This document shows positions 1 to 10,080 of a DNA stretch of 64,000 bases, piece by piece. The translations under genes and the position numbers were made by a program. A model generated the notes under the pieces. The model was not told where the DNA came from. It made no database searches and saw only the letters and a list, made by a program, of their open reading frames with translations. Position 1 is the first letter of the stretch. Every line of letters begins with the position of its first letter. This DNA comes from Progne subis subis (lineage: Eukaryota; Chordata; Aves; Passeriformes; Hirundinidae), in assembly GCA_022316685.1 (NCBI GenBank), contig JAKJHU010000005.1, positions 11,448,707 through 11,512,706 of the forward strand, given 5' to 3'.

Positions 1-3000
1 AAACTTCCCCCCAATCCCCGTGAGTATAAAAATTTGAAGTAGAAGCTTTCAAGACTCTTAATTGTAACACAACTAACACTATCCCTTAAAAAAAAAAAGA
101 AAAAAAAAAGAAAAAAAAAAGAATTTATACATCAAGTGTTCTTCCTATTTTTGTATTTATTCTGGCTTTAGAAGCAAACTAAAATTCCATGTACATCTAC
201 CTCCTTAATTTAAAAAAAAGGTTAAAAAATATTAGAATATTCCCCCACCCTCCAATGGTCAGAAAGAGACTGGTATGGGTGGCAGGGGAGATCAGTGGCA
301 CAGCCTTACAGATGGAAGTGTCAGAGGGCCTATCACTCAGATGGATGTCTTCATAAACAATTACTACATCACAAACCTGAATTCAGTATCTTTTCAAATC
401 TGGGAAGCCTACAACATAGGGCAAAGAGAGAGCACAGCAGTGAATTCTTAAAGGCAGGACATCATCATTTGGCATTTGTGCTTGTTCAGGTGCAAAAGAT
501 TAATTAACAGCTCTTAAAATTGGAGGAAAAAACCTAATAAATAGATTACATACTTCTACACATGCTTAGTCCTTCTGATGTAGTTACTAATCCACAATGA
601 CTCAAATGCAAAAAGTAATATGAATGTAGATCACACACTGACAGGTCTGTACTGAAAACAATTCCTTATACATGCTGCAGAACCATCAAACTCTGTTTTA
701 TGTCCACAAATTGGCCACTACACATTCAGAAATTCTGCCACTTTATAAACTTGTTAGGTTGATAAGGAAACTAACATTTCCACTGAACATGGAATATAAA
801 TGCCCTTTCAAATCATGCCTGCCAAAAACTTTTACACAGATTTCACATTAGGTTTAATAAACATAAATAAAATATTTTAATAAAAGCATCAGGACAATGA
901 TCTCAGGTTTCACAATTTCCAAAACAACTGCAGGCACCTTCAGAAAACATAAGCATCCTACAGTGGGAATACAAAGTTTGATAAAAGGTACTTCATATTT
1001 GCAGTAAGAACAATTCCCATGTGAAAAGCAATCTTTAAATAAGACAACAACTGTGATTTCTGCATCAAATCTGTTCACTTCAAAACTGAAGACAATGTAT
1101 CTGCCAGATTAAAAAAACAACTGGACTTGATGGTAAGAAAGTCAGTGCATGCACCCCCGTGCGCACACCACCCCAGCACACACTGGCGCTCTGTGCAGAA
1201 TACTCATCAAAAGACAAGTTCCACGAAACTTGTTAAGCTCCTGGGCACTTGTTCCACTCAATTTTCCTCAGAGTTTAATTTCTATATGAAATCTAGAATC
1301 TTTGTATACATGATATTGGGTATGTAATGATAAAAGTGCAAGGAATACTGAAATTTTGGATTACGGTGCCTTTTGCTTAAGATGACTGTACTGATACAGC
1401 AGAAAAATCCCTTGTTTCGCTCAGTTATTTGTCTTCTTACTCGCTGAATAGATTCCAGCAAAGCTTACATTCTCCCACAACAGAATGTGTTCACAATAAG
1501 ACTGGATTTATTCAAAAGCTACAATTTACGGCACCAAGACCCTGGCTATTTTCAAAAGACCTGTCCTTGAGTGTGCCTGTCTGAAGCAAAGTGGATGTTA
1601 TGTGCCTCTGTTTCTCCACCCTGTACAACAGGAAGAGTCATTTTTTACTCCAGCCCAAGACACAGTAGAAAAACAGTGCAGAGATCAAATGTACTTGGAA
1701 TATTGTAAGTGAGAAGATAAAGGTAGTTACAATCAATCCCATACAAATTTGCCATCTACTGTCCCCAGTATTTCACAGATTGGTTTTTTAAGATATGTTT
1801 ATTCCTCAGGTCTTCTCGACTGCAGTGGAACACCACCTTGGACGGGTTTGGCTTTTTTGGAGATGACATGTTCCTGGTGGATCACTAGATGGATGCCACA
1901 CTTTCAGAACTGGAAGTACAAAAACAGAAATTGTCCCATCCACCTGCAACACCAACACTGCAGCATTCTGCCAGCACATCAGCATTTGTGTGTGAAACCG
2001 AGCATGAACAGGTACAACTGGGGAACAGAAGAAGTAAAAGGGTAATACTATGATCTGAAGAGCAAAACATACCATCTAATGTACAGAAACCCTTCAGCTC
2101 TACTAAAAAATAATTTAAATTTATTAACAGATAAAAACTTCCTAAGAATAAATTTTACTCTAATACGATTGGCTCCACAACATTTTTGTGCATTGCATTT
2201 ATTTGCTTCTATAAGCACCAAGCAATACAAAAACAACACCGCTAAGCAGCACTTTTCTCTTACCAGTTTTCAAAACAAATTTGAAAACCACTAAGGTATA
2301 CTTTTAATTTAAGTTTAATTAAAGTCCTCATTCAATCGTACCAAAACATATATTTAACACTATGTAAATAGCCCCAAAATTGAAAGAAAAAAAGGTTTTT
2401 TTCCCAAGTACCTTAATAATCACAATTCTAAAATATACTCTAGCAAGTTAGTCTACCACAAACACATGCTACTGAAAATTCTGCAGCCTTGAGCATGCAT
2501 GCACAGTGAATGTGGCAACACTGCTTTACATATCCACAGAGAATCTTCAAAGCCTCCTGATAAACGGCACATTTTGAAGAAGTACTGAAAGCTGTAACTG
2601 GTATAGGGCACAGGTACAATCTCAGGGACCAAAGAGTAAATAAACTACTGCCATTCTCATGCTAACAATGAGAATATCAAAATACCTATAACAAAACATT
2701 TGAGGCACAAAAGTAAAAAAAGATCTATCCTTAACTAATCAAACTTGTTTTCATTGCACAAATTTAATCTAGTTTTAACTAAGATACTATTTCAGAATGA
2801 ACCAGCATCACCTAACAGACCATGCTTAGTAATTTCAAAAACATTATTTTACATACGTAACTAGAACATTTAGCAATGGATTAAATGCTTTAGTTTTCAC
2901 CCCCTGAGATTCAGATCAAAATGCCAAAAAGACAGTAATCGACTGCTTAGTAGAAGAATCCTTACATTATGGAAGCAGTGACAGAGTAGGCAGGTTTACA

Positions 3001-5699
3001 TCTCTCTTTCTTTATTGTATCTCATACACAGGGTTCTGCTGTTCCATGTGTAGGCATAAGCGCTACTACAGAAACCAATAACTGAACACCAAACCACAAA
3101 GTGTCAAATATATGGTCGTAATATATATATAGATGCTACTAACTGTGAATATTGCTATTTGCTACTTCTAAATAGAAGCTATGTGAATACTAAACTGTTT
3201 ATTTGAAACTGCACAGGGAAAAATATATTTTATTCTCCCATTGAGACATCAAGAATCTATTCACCACACTAACAGCTGTTTAATGGCCTTCAGGCACAGG
3301 ACATGATTCTGCAGCCTTGGCGTAGCCAGAACTCTCAATATGGGCAATCTATTTGGCATAAAAAGAGCTGCAGAATCAGGCATATTCAGAGTTTCTCTGC
3401 AACAAAACAAACGATACATACACAAACTCAGAGCAGCTCGATGGATGGGTTTTTTTTCTAACACTTGCTCTGCATCTTATACAGGTACTCCTGAAAAGAC
3501 CCAGGTTCTCCTTCTGTGTAGGTGTATGTAAATCATACACACAAAGGAGAAAGACATGCACAAAGTGCACACTGAGAGGCCAGCTAATGTGTTAAACTAC
3601 TGGAGTGCAAATCAGAAGTGAAGAATAAAAGGAGCCTCAGGACTCTAAGTATCTGTATGCTGTCAAGGATTAATCAATAATCAAAAGACCTGGATGACAA
3701 GGTACTGTACTAGCATCATACAAGTTCCCCACCACCAAATCAATGTACCTGTGTGAGCAACATCCATCTGCTTCAAAAATGTGAGTGTCTTCAAAAGCAG
3801 GAGGCCTCTATTACAAGCTTCCATCACATCTCTCAGTTTGGTACGGTGATTAAATTAAATGGAAGCAGAATTTTTGTTAATAATTTAATAGGCTGGACAA
3901 ATACAGAACTTAATTCAGAGTAGGATGCCACAGTTCTGTGATTTACAAAAATTACCCATGCAGAGACAAGAATGTCGTGAACGAGCATCTCAGATGTTGT
4001 AGCCTGCTGTCGGTCCTTTTTCTCTTTTCACAGGACAACAGTTCCTTACAGGCTTAGGGGCCAATCAACATCTGCTTTGCAAAGACACACAACAAGTGAG
4101 CATATTCTAATGCGTGTATACACATATCAAGAGCACACACACGTATTAAAAAAAATAAAGAGAAGCCTTCTGTTCAGACGCTGGACTAAATATTCCAATA
4201 TTCTCTTTCAAAAAGCAATCAATTTCTCTACTTAATGACACATTATACATGGAAATTGACATGTGGGAATTAAAAATAAATAATAAAGTACAAAACCAAT
4301 TGTGTTCTGCAATGGTTACTATTTTTTGACACAACCTATTTTATACATCAAAAAATATTAATTTAAAGTCTAAAAAAAATTATCTCAATCTCTTAATTGA
4401 TTAAGGGGAAAACTCATAAAAAACAATGATGTCTTCGCCTTTATGACAATTATTTTGAGGAAAAGAAAATTTTAAAAATAATCAAAGAAACTGTGCTCTT
4501 GCCAGACTATTCTTTCTAAGCTGCACACCAATCCTTATAGTGCAAAAAAACCCCAAAAAAACAAAAAACCAAAAAAACAACAGAACAAAACAAAACAAAA
4601 TGTCTGTAAGAGAGGATGTAAACCCATAAATATAAGGAAGTATTTCTAAGGGTCACGCTGAGGACATAAATGAATTTAGTCTCACTCCTTCAATAAAAAT
4701 AAAATACTTTAAACAATCTCTGCCATGAAGAAACGGCACCCTGAACTAGCACGTACGAAGTCTGACAACGGTTTTCCTAGCTTTTAAAGCCACAAATTCT
4801 AAACTATCTGTTTAAAAGGAGATGATGCAAATATTTTTAGAGTAATTATGAAAGGTTATGCATATAAGGCCTCATTTCATTATGGCTTCCAGTGACCTTT
4901 TTACCATTATAAATTTTTAAAAAAGGTAAAAATTAACACACACACACAAATCTTATTTCCTTGGAAGAAAAAAGAAAGGAAAACAGAATAAAAACTAAAA
5001 ACATGACAGGAATGGTCTGGTGGAAGTAGACAAACACACACAGAGCCCATTTAAGGTTCCTATTTTTTTTTTTTTGTCAGGATTAATACACCATTTGCAA
5101 TACAAAGCAGTGATTTTTTCAGATTCTATTAATTACTTTATGGAAAGATCCAGCCATTGGAGGACCCCAAAAGCATACACCTGCATTTGTTCCTGTCAGA
5201 CCTTGCTGTTAAAAGCTATTAAAAGATTTAACAGTTCTTAATAGAAAGATCTTGTTGAAAGGAAAAGAAACCCATAAAATTCTAATGCACTATTCCATTT
5301 AACACAATTCACTTTCCTACTGAGAATTCAAGCCTAATCTCACACTTGTGTAGAAAAATAATGAGATCAACAACTCTCGATGCTTCTTGAAGTATTCTAA
5401 CCACAATTCAAAAAAAGCACGTTTTCTCTCGAATATCTGAATTTGTTGCAGAGCTGAAACAAACACAACCTCTGGCAGAGCGGCTCCTTCTTTGTACAAT
5501 ACACAGCATTTTCTCACCTACAGCAGCTCACATGCAAACACGGTCTTTTTAAGAGGCATGCACAGGTTAGGCATCGAGCTAACAGAAACGCAACGAAACT
5601 AGTATTTGGTTTGTTGTTTTTTTTTTTTTTAATAAAAATCCAATCCCTCGCATAACACCCGTAATCTGCAACATCACAAAATATTTCGGTTTGCCAGGG
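1..5699. other. ARID1B intron 1, AT-rich part
   Basis: By position this is intron 1 on the minus strand. It is AT-rich with simple A-rich repeats (about 86-122 with an A10G-like unit; 4545-4600) and a short CA run near 4935-4948. No exon with ARID1B-like sequence is visible, so exon 2 must lie beyond position 1. A low-stop stretch at about 1.39-2.11 kb is discussed under findings. Confidence 0.7.
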
Positions 5700-6028
5700 T
5701 ATTTTTTGTAAAGAAGGCGCGAGCGCGACCCGATAACCCGAACCCTCGTCCAAAAGCACTGTTATTACGAGGCACTTTCCCTAACGCCTCTAATTAGCGC
5801 GGAATTAAAAGTCTAAAATAAGTAAGCAAATACAGATAAGCAGATAAATAAATCAATCGGCGGCCAGGAGAAGCAGGCGGTGCGGGCAGGCCGGGGGGCG
5901 GGGGGCAGGTGCCGGCGCGGCGCTGGCGGCGGTGCCCCGGTGCCCCCCGGTGCCGGCGGTGTTTGCGGCGGGGGCTCCTGTGCCTGCGCCGCTCCAGCGC
6001 CTCTATTTACATCAGCGGCGCGAGGTGC

Positions 6029-6054
6029 CCAATGGCGCGCGCGGAGCCAATCAG
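6029..6054 (+). promoter_or_regulatory. Paired CCAAT boxes (NF-Y type)
   Basis: CCAATGG at 6029 and CCAATCAG at 6047 lie 18 bases apart in the same (+) orientation inside the intronic CpG island. Two phased CCAAT boxes are typical of NF-Y bound promoters. NF-Y orientation is not decisive, so direction of any transcription is uncertain. Confidence 0.45.
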
Positions 6055-6400
6055 ATGGCAGATTAGATGTCAACTCGGAGGCAGCTGTCGGGAGACGGTT
6101 GCAGCCAGTTTACCTCCACAATTCAAATTCCCAACCTGGCGGGCGGAGGAGACCCGGACGCTCCTCCAAGGGTCGCGCCCGGCAAGCCGGCGTTCCTCCC
6201 GCGCCGCGCCGCGCCGCCCCGGAAAAGGCGCTGCGCCGCACCCGCCGCCCCGCGTTCATCGCGCCTGCCTATCGATCGGATCCATCCATCGATCGATCGC
6301 CGGAGTTACCGGGGCTGGGGCACGGGAGTGCGGGAGGGAGCGGGGGCGGCGGCCTGCCCCGGTGCCCGCGCCCCTTCTCTGACGCCAAGGACTTTTCCAT

Positions 6401-6403
<3 letters not shown>

Positions 6404-6441
<38 letters not shown>
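6404..6441. repeat. T38 homopolymer
   Basis: Thirty-eight consecutive T bases interrupting CG-dense DNA in intron 1. Confidence 0.95.
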
Positions 6442-6442
<1 letters not shown>

Positions 6443-6638
6443 GCTTTCCGCGTGTTTGTGGAGAAGTGAAAGGCAGTTACGCGCCCGCGCAGCTGGGCAC
6501 TCTCCTGCCGGCGGGCGAGTCCCCTGCAGGTCACCGGGCCGGGACGACCCGCGCGGACCGGGCGCACACACGCACGCGCGCGCTCTTCCCACAGGGACAG
6601 GAGCGCGGCCGCGTTACGTGGATCTCACTGCGGTAACT

Positions 6639-6646
6639 CCAATCAG
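6639..6646 (+). promoter_or_regulatory. Third CCAATCAG element
   Basis: A further perfect CCAATCAG in the same orientation as the pair at 6029-6054, at the edge between the CG-dense part and the A-rich tract of the intron. Confidence 0.35.
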
Positions 6647-6702
6647 TGACAAACTAATTTGCTAAGTGCGCGCAACGGCGCAACTCGTTCTGCTCGGAGA
6701 TT

Positions 6703-6841
6703 TAAAAAAAAAAAAAAAAAGGAAAAAAAAAGGGAAAAAAAAAAAAAACAACACTCAAAAAAAAAAAAAAAAAAACAACCAAAAACAAAACACAAAAACC
6801 CCATGCCAACAAAGCAACGGGTTAAAGAGAAGAAAAAAAAA
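6703..6841. repeat. A-rich purine low-complexity tract
   Basis: Runs of 8-18 A bases broken by G, GGG or short AC segments. It gives artefactual Lys-rich frames on the plus strand and Phe-rich frames on the minus strand. Confidence 0.9.
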
Positions 6842-7125
6842 AGGCCCCGTGAAAAATAATGGACGTTATCCCCCGGGAGCCTCCCGGGTCCGGCACTCCG
6901 GTTACAAAATCCAACCCCCCGCCCCCGTCCGTCCCGAGCTGCTTGTCCTCCGGGCCCTGCGTCTCTCCGACGCTGTTTCAAAGTGGTGGGGGAAAATATT
7001 AATTGGGTCTGAGAACAACCTAATTTCGGCAGCGAAAGCCACACTCCGGTGCCTCCAGCCCCAACGGGGCCGCGCATTGTGCACGGCTCACCCTCGCTAT
7101 GGAGGCAGCGAGGGGCAAAACTGGC

Positions 7126-7227
7126 CCAGAAGAGAAAGGGGAGGGGAGTGGGGGGGGGGGGGGGGGGGGGGGGGGGGAGAGAAAAAAATAAAAGACAAAA
7201 AAAAGGGGGGGGGGAGAAAAAAAAGTG
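7126..7227. repeat. Homopurine tract with G28 and G10 runs
   Basis: An almost pure purine strand (A and G on +) including G28 at 7150-7177 and G10 at 7205-7214. It begins about 75 bases inside intron 1 from the ARID1B donor. On the transcript strand this is a polypyrimidine/C-rich stretch. Such tracts can form triplex or G-quadruplex structures. Confidence 0.9.
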
Positions 7228-7297
7228 AATTATAAAGAAACTAAGAGCCCGACACGGGCGACACGGAGGCATGAGCCATCATTAACCGAGCGCGGGG

Positions 7298-7306
7298 AGT
7301 TACCTG
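7298..7306 (-). other. ARID1B: Splice donor ending ARID1B exon 1
   Basis: On the minus strand the sequence reads CAG then GTAACT, a good U1-type donor. The exon ends at 7304 after the codon for Gln585 (phase 0). The protein just before it ([15 protein letters not shown]) aligns with the end of mammalian exon 1, which stops at a similar SRSQ/GRSQ-like position. Beyond the donor the frame continues for only 20 codons to a stop. Confidence 0.9.
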
Positions 7307-9058
7307 GGTCCTGCTGATGGCCTGCCCGGTGTTCCCGGGGCTCATCGCCGGGTGGTTCCTTTGTTGTGCCGCTGCCCAGGCCGGGTTCGCCGCTCCGTAC
7401 TGGGCGCCCATGTCCTTGCCCATGCCCATGCCCGCCGCTGCCTGCTGGCTTCCCGGGGCGGCCGCCGCTGCCTGGGGCTGGGGCTGCGGCGGGGCGCTGG
7501 GGCTGCTGTAGTCGGGGTAGCTGCTACCGTAGCTCCGCATCATGGGGCTGGGGGACGTGAGCAGCTGGTTCAAGGTAGGGGTGGCCCCGGACGGGTGCTG
7601 GTTCTGCCCGGAGAACCGCGCAAAGCCGCCGGCTGCCGCCGCACCGGCACCAGCCTTGCCGAGGCCGGCTCCGCCGCCGGGGCCCATCATCATGCCGCCG
7701 CCGGGCTGCCTCGGGGAGCTCAGCACCCCGTAGCCCGCCGCGGAGCCCCCGTAGCCGCCGCCGCCTGCCCCGGCGGCCGCCGCCGCCGCCGCCGCCGCCA
7801 CGGCTCCCGCGCCGCCGCCCGCGCCGCCGCCGCTGGGGCCGCGGCCGTAGCCCGGGTAGTGGTTGTACTGGCTGTTGGGGTACCCTTCGTGGGAGTTCTG
7901 CAGGGGGTCCATGCTGTTGGGGGCCGCCGTGGGGTGCATTATCCCCATCCCGGGGCTTTGTTGTCCGCCATGTTGATCAAAGCAAGGCCCGGCGCGGCTC
8001 GCCGTAGCGCTGCTGGCAGGGGCAGGGGCAGGGTTGCCATAATAGCTATTGAACTCCGAGACACCCACCGCGGAGGGGCCGCCGCCGCCTCCCCCGCTCC
8101 CGCCGCCGCCGCCGAGGCCGCCGCCGCCGCCGCTCCCAGCGCTCGGGGGCGGCTGCTGAGGCTGCTGCTGTCCGCCCAGGGGTCCCAAGCCGGGGTGGTC
8201 GTAGCGGCCGCCGATGGGCTCGCCCATCTTGCCGGGCATCTCCTCCTCGTCGGCGCCTTTATTCAGCATTTGCTGCGGCTGCTGGGGGGGCTCGGCCTGA
8301 GCGCCCAAAACACTGTCTTTTCCTCCATGTTGCTGCTGCTCCATGTCTGCACTGGGCTGAGCAGCGCCGCCACCGCCACCGCCGTTGTTGTTGCTGCCGC
8401 TGCCGCCGCCGCCGCCGCCGCCGAGGCTGCTGTTGTTATTCTGCACGGGATGGTGCTGAGGCGGCGGCTGCTGCGGCGGCGGGAATTGATTTAGCTGCTG
8501 CTGTAGTGCATGGTGGTGGTGGTGCGGGTGGTGGGCATGGTGGTGGTGGGCATGGTGATGCGGGTGGTGGGCATGGTGGTGGTGGGGCGGCGCGGCGGGG
8601 TGATCGCCTCCGACGCTCTTCAGCTTGTGGTTGGGGAGCAGCCCCGTCTCCATAGCCGAGCCCGGGTTGGAGGAGGAGGAGGAGGAGGAGGAAGAAGACG
8701 AAGAAGATGAAGATAACTCCGAGGAGCTTCCACCTTCCTTCAGAGCCGGCTCCGAGGAGGAGCCGCCGCCGCCACCGCCGCTGGCGTTGTTGTTGTTACC
8801 GGCGGCAGCGGCGGGAGCCGCGTTATTGGCCATGTTCGGCGGCTCGCTGCGGTGGTGGTGGAGATGGTGATCTAAATTATTCACGCTGCTGCCACCGGCC
8901 GGACTCCCCTCGCCGACCCCCAGCGCGGGGCCCGGCCCGGGAGCCCCGGCCCCCCCCGGGCCTCGCTCTGGGCCCAGGCCGCCCGGCAGGCTCGGGGCTT
9001 TGCCCTTGCTGTTGTTTGCACTCGCCGGAGCCGCTGCGACTTGCGCGGCCATGATCAT
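7304..9058 (-). CDS. ARID1B: ARID1B (BAF250B) exon 1, N-terminal coding part
   Basis: ARID1B is the large ARID-containing subunit of the nuclear BAF (SWI/SNF) remodelling complex. This exon encodes its long disordered N-terminus; the ARID and C-terminal BAF250 domains lie in later exons outside the window. Visible, in order: Ala/Gly/Pro-rich start; internal Met76 in a segment resembling the shorter annotated mammalian start; about 15 serines (116-130); GLLPNHKLK (139-147); His-rich tract (about 159-183) followed by Gln-rich sequence; the recognisable [13 protein letters not shown] block from Cys359; [10 protein letters not shown] near 385-400; an Ala/Gly tract; [10 protein letters not shown] near 440; and an LxxLL-type motif LNQLL at 496-500 within [18 protein letters not shown]. 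These blocks match what I know of vertebrate ARID1B rather than ARID1A. The ATG at 9058 is the first in frame; Met3 at 9052 has the better Kozak context. Coding length is exactly 585 codons before the donor at 7303, so the reading frame past 7304 is intronic. Confidence 0.95.
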
Positions 9059-9066
9059 CGCAACAT
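9055..9066 (-). promoter_or_regulatory. Minimal upstream ORF overlapping the ARID1B start
   Basis: An upstream ATG at 9066-9064 opens a three-residue frame (Met-Leu-Arg) that terminates with TGA at 9057-9055. That stop shares two bases with the first ARID1B ATG (9058-9056). This arrangement could allow termination-reinitiation or leaky scanning and bias initiation toward Met1, Met3 or the internal Met76. It matters only if the transcript starts upstream of 9066, which I cannot see. Confidence 0.6.
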
Positions 9067-9105
9067 TGCGAGTCCGGAGAAATTGGTGCTGTTAATAGTA
9101 ACTAC

Positions 9106-9170
<65 letters not shown>

Positions 9171-10080
9171 TCAACTCCCACCCTGAAAAATGGGGGGCGA
9201 GCAGAGGGGTAAGGGGGAAGGAGAGAGAGGCAGAAGGAGAAGCGGCCGGGACAGGGACTTGACTGAGCCCGGAGTATCCCCTGCGGACCGCTCCGCACGC
9301 ACCGAGTTACAGCGATTTCCTTCCCCGAGTCCGTGGTTGAGGTTAGAAATGGTAAGAACGCCTTACGGTCCGTGCCCGTTCCTGCTGTGTGATTTCATGT
9401 TGAAAGTTTTTTGTTCAGGTTTAAATGAAACTTTTTTTTTTCTCCTCCTTTCCTCCCTAACCCGGATATGGGTAAACACACGTCTGCCGGAGCCGCGCTG
9501 GCCCAGCATGGCATGAGCGAGCGAGCGAGCCAGAGCCGGCAGCCATCGCCCCCTCCGCCCCGATCGCTCCCGCGCACCCGCAAAACGCGGACTGGACTCC
9601 ACGCTGGACTTGCTCGGGCTCCCGCTCCCCTCCCTGCTCTCCCGGCAGCGCGGCGGGATGGGGGGCGCGGCTCCCGCGGGTCCCCCCGCTCCCAGCGGTG
9701 TCCCGCCCGTGTGCGCGCCGGGGGTCGCGGTCTGCGCGGAGCACAGAACCCGCGGGGGCTGCTCCGAGCCGGGGATCGAGGCGGGCCCCGACGGGCGCCT
9801 CGGGCCGCCGAACGCCGCCGGGGCGGGGCGGGGAGCGGGACTGTCCCCGGTGCTGCGGGCCCGAGGGTGCCGCCGGCGGCGCTGCCCCGCGCGGGCCGGT
9901 TCGGCGGGAGCGAGGCGACGGCCGCCATGCGGTCCAGCTGTGCTGGAGCAGATGGATCGGTCAAACTTTCGGGGGCCGCACGCTGCCCCCCAGCCCCGTG
10001 TGCCGTGCGCAGCAGCCGCCTCGTGCTCCGGGGGCAGGGACACGTTTGCTCGTGTGACGGAAAAATTAGATTTGTATGGG
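9059..10080 (-). promoter_or_regulatory. ARID1B: ARID1B 5' UTR and CpG-island promoter
   Basis: GC-rich, CG-dense DNA lies directly upstream of the ARID1B start and ends abruptly near 10.08 kb, where AT-rich sequence begins. It contains several GC-box-like stretches, a (GAGC)4 run at 9515-9530, and a GCCGCCATG element at 9921-9929, which on the ARID1B strand reads as a YY1-type CATGGCGGC core. No TATA box is evident, as expected for a CpG-island promoter of a broadly expressed chromatin gene. The transcription start cannot be placed from sequence alone. Long frames on both strands here are products of the GC composition. Confidence 0.75.
9107..9170. repeat. A52-G-A11 homopolymer (poly-T on the ARID1B strand)
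   Basis: Fifty-two consecutive A bases at 9107-9158, one G, then eleven more A bases. On the ARID1B sense strand this is a near-uninterrupted poly(T) ending about 48 bases upstream of the start codon, so it is either 5' UTR or core promoter DNA. Confidence 0.95.

Larger units (their letters stand above)
5700..7303. promoter_or_regulatory. CpG-island portion of ARID1B intron 1
   Basis: The first 1.6 kb of intron 1 (reading on the minus strand) is mostly CG-dense and forms one island with exon 1 and the promoter. It holds two closely spaced CCAAT boxes (6029-6033 and 6047-6051) and a third CCAATCAG (6639-6646), an ATCG-type simple repeat (6271-6299), T38 (6404-6441), an A-rich purine tract (6703-6841) and a G28 run (7150-7177). 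Frames of 150-260 residues on the plus strand here have no recognisable domain and are attributed to composition. Confidence 0.7.

Noticed and set aside
275..472. 58-codon plus-strand frame near the window start that reads smoothly
   Set aside because: Single short frame with no family match and no splice signals I trust; kept as intronic.
5880..6665. 261-residue plus-strand frame (and 157-, 189-residue overlaps) in the intronic CpG island
   Set aside because: All three plus frames are open because CG-rich DNA lacks stops; the frame runs through T38 as poly-Phe and shows no recognisable family.
7352..8494. 380-residue plus-strand frame opposite ARID1B exon 1
   Set aside because: It is the antisense shadow of GC-rich coding sequence; it is Ala/Arg/Val-rich with no domain, while the minus strand matches ARID1B throughout.
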